Below are positions 37,025-38,578 of a stretch of DNA of 38,578 nucleotides, piece by piece. This DNA is from Clostridiales bacterium (GTDB lineage Bacteria; Bacillota; Clostridia; Oscillospirales; Oscillospiraceae), in the NCBI GenBank assembly GCA_021200895.1, contig JAJQFX010000294.1, forward strand, positions 1-38,578, in the 5' to 3' direction. The translations under genes were made by a program, and so were the position numbers. The notes beneath the pieces were generated by a model. That model worked only from the letters and a program-made list of their open reading frames with translations, had not been told where the DNA came from and made no database searches. Position 1 is the stretch's first letter; every line of letters begins with the position of its first letter.

Positions 37025-37447
37025 ATGCGCGTTATGGCAATCGACTATGGGGACGCCCATACCGGCGTGGCCATCTCTGACCCCTTTGGTATGCTGGCGG
37101 GCTGGACGACTACCATTGACTCCTGGCGGCAGGAGGTGGTGCTGGCCCGGCTCCTGGACATCATCCGGGAGCATGAGGTGGACGAGTTGGTGCTTGGCCT
37201 GCCCAAAAATATGAACGACACCAGCGGCCCCCGGGTGGAAAAGAGCCGTCAGCTGGCCGTCCTGCTGGAGGAGGCCACCGGCATGGAGGTACATCTGTGG
37301 GATGAGCGGCTGACCACGGTGGACGCCCACCGTATCCTGTCCGAAAACGGGCGGCGGGGCAGGCAGCGGAAGGAGAAGGTGGACGCGGTGGCCGCCTCCC
37401 TGATTCTGGAAGGGTACCTGGGCTATCGCCGCACGCAAAACAGTTAA
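37025..37447 (+). CDS. ruvX: Putative pre-16S rRNA nuclease / Holliday junction resolvase-like RuvX (YqgF)
   Basis: MRVMAIDYGDAHTGVAISDPFGMLAG...VLGLPKNMNDTSGPRVEKSR...WDERLTTVDAHRIL. Confidence 0.93.
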   Translation: MRVMAIDYGDAHTGVAISDPFGMLAGWTTTIDSWRQEVVLARLLDIIREHEVDELVLGLPKNMNDTSGPRVEKSRQLAVLLEEATGMEVHLWDERLTTVDAHRILSENGRRGRQRKEKVDAVAASLILEGYLGYRRTQNS

Positions 37448-37464
37448 AAGGAGAGGGAAACGCA

Positions 37465-37779
37465 ATGCTGTTTGATACAGATGACAACTATGTGGTGCTG
37501 GAGCTGGAGGATGAGGCCGGGAACCGCGTCCGCTATGAGATGCTGGATTTGGTGGAGTATAATGGGGAGGCTTTTGGCATCTTCCTCCCGGCGGAGGATC
37601 ACGGGGGCGAGGTGGCCATCCTGCGGCTGGCCGGCGAGGACGCCCAGAAGGCAGAGGGCTACGTTCCGGTGAACGATGAGGAGCTGGAGCAAGCCGTCTT
37701 TGACATCTTCCAAATCAAGAACATGGACGCCTTTGACTTTGGCGGCAACACCTTTGCGCAGAACGATTTGTTTGAATGA
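37465..37779 (+). CDS. DUF1292 family protein (YrzB-like)
   Basis: DDNYVVLELEDEAGNRVRYEMLDLVEYNGEAFGIFLP...EVAILRL; directly after ruvX, as in the yrrK-yrzB order of Bacillus. Confidence 0.85.
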   Translation: MLFDTDDNYVVLELEDEAGNRVRYEMLDLVEYNGEAFGIFLPAEDHGGEVAILRLAGEDAQKAEGYVPVNDEELEQAVFDIFQIKNMDAFDFGGNTFAQNDLFE

Positions 37780-37809
37780 GTTCTCATTCAAACGACTGCC
37801 CCAGGAACA

Positions 37810-37843
37810 GGAAAACGGCCCGCTGCACAGCGGGCCGTTTTCC
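37810..37843. terminator. Bidirectional terminator, 16-bp perfect hairpin
   Basis: GGAAAACGGCCCGCTG-ca-CAGCGGGCCGTTTTCC. Confidence 0.9.
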
Positions 37844-37862
37844 ATGAGCGAATGCTCACACT

Positions 37863-38048
37863 TTACGCACGGGTGACTTTCCCGGAACGGAGGCATCTGG
37901 AGCAGACATATACGTGAGTGGGAGTGCCCCCCACGATAGCCTTGACGCGCTTCACGTTGGGCTTCCAGGTGCGGTTGGAGCGACGATGGGAGTGAGAAAC
38001 CTGAATCCCAAAGGTGACGCCTTTCCCACAAAAATCGCACTTTGCCAT
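37863..38048 (-). CDS. rpmB: 50S ribosomal protein L28
   Basis: MAKCDFCGKGVTFGIQVSHSHRRSNRTWKPNVKRVKAIVGGTPTHVYVCSRCLRSGKV. Confidence 0.97.
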   Translation of the reverse strand: MAKCDFCGKGVTFGIQVSHSHRRSNRTWKPNVKRVKAIVGGTPTHVYVCSRCLRSGKVTRA

Positions 38049-38212
38049 TTTGCTGACCTCCTTCACATGTATGATCACTGCTTACGCAAGCGATAAATCT
38101 TATGAAACAGCATTGATTATAATACCAGATGGAACGCATAAAATCAACCCCTTTCCCGGAATTTTTTCAAAATTTTTGAGACCGGCCCCGGGTGAATCCC
38201 CCGTTCTGGTGG

Positions 38213-38241
38213 TTGCAAAACGCGGGGAAAGGCGTTATACT
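38213..38241 (+). promoter_or_regulatory. Promoter of hprK
   Basis: TTGCAA-17-TATACT. Confidence 0.7.
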
Positions 38242-38326
38242 ATATGCAATAAGAAATACGCTGTCATATGTAGGAGGCCGCGTCCAAAGGGACGCAAAGC
38301 ATCGGCCGCTGCATGGAGGGTAGATT

Positions 38327-38578
38327 ATGACCAAGCAATACACATACCCGCTATACCGCCTGGCGGATGAGTTCCAGCTGGAGGTGCTGCACCGCGGGTC
38401 GGGCTACGAGAAGCAGAAGGTGCGCTCCGTCAGCGTCAACCGCCCCGGCCTCTCCCTGGTCGGGTTCTATGATTACTTTGACGATAACCGCATCCAGCTG
38501 ATGGGGAACATGGAGTACACCTACCTGGCGCTGATGTCCCGCAAGGAGCGGCTGAAATGCTTTGAAGATTTGCTGTCC
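38327..38578 (+). CDS. hprK: HPr kinase/phosphorylase, N-terminal fragment cut by window end
   Basis: YPLYRLADEFQLEVLHRGSGYEKQKVRSVSVNRPGLSLVGFYDYFDDNRIQLMGNMEYTYL. Confidence 0.85.
   Translation, partial: MTKQYTYPLYRLADEFQLEVLHRGSGYEKQKVRSVSVNRPGLSLVGFYDYFDDNRIQLMGNMEYTYLALMSRKERLKCFEDLLS

Noticed and set aside
1-38578. CRISPR array, rRNA or tRNA genes, complete transposase or prophage
   Set aside because: I saw no regularly spaced direct repeats, no rRNA core or tRNA cloverleaf, and no transposase, integrase or capsid genes; the only tandem repeats are coding (rplJ and PBP tails).

Overview
Chromosomal segment of a fairly GC-rich Firmicute; gene content and protein style suggest a clostridial (Oscillospiraceae-like) gut organism. 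This taxonomic call is inference from reading, not from a search. Most of the window is housekeeping. Left to right it contains: a TIGR04086-like gene and yajC; a minus-strand purine operon (purE-purF-purM-purN-IMP cyclohydrolase-AICAR formyltransferase-AKR-small membrane protein-purD); a glycosyltransferase; a PAP2 phosphatase; a P-loop kinase; a nitroreductase; the rpmG-secE-nusG-rplK-rplA-rplJ-rplL block with an L10 leader; a thiolase/hbd/acyl-CoA dehydrogenase operon; a class A PBP; a BofC-like protein; a DUF1292 gene followed by a candidate structured ncRNA; a SurA-like foldase; a split TauE/SafE pair; an AT-rich two-gene island of unknown function; a DUF5685-DnaJ pair; a YtrA-type GntR/ABC operon; an SDR; ruvX-DUF1292; rpmB; and the start of hprK. 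The best candidates for something undescribed are the AT-rich island (about 28.37-30.3 kb) with an orphan consensus promoter and paired TGTACA boxes, the RNA downstream of DUF1292, a possible leader ORF coupled to purE, and a MITE-like element plus a dispersed repeat. Six frame breaks in five genes can each be repaired by deleting one base from a homopolymer or short run. This points to systematic sequence error and should be excluded before any gene here is called a pseudogene.
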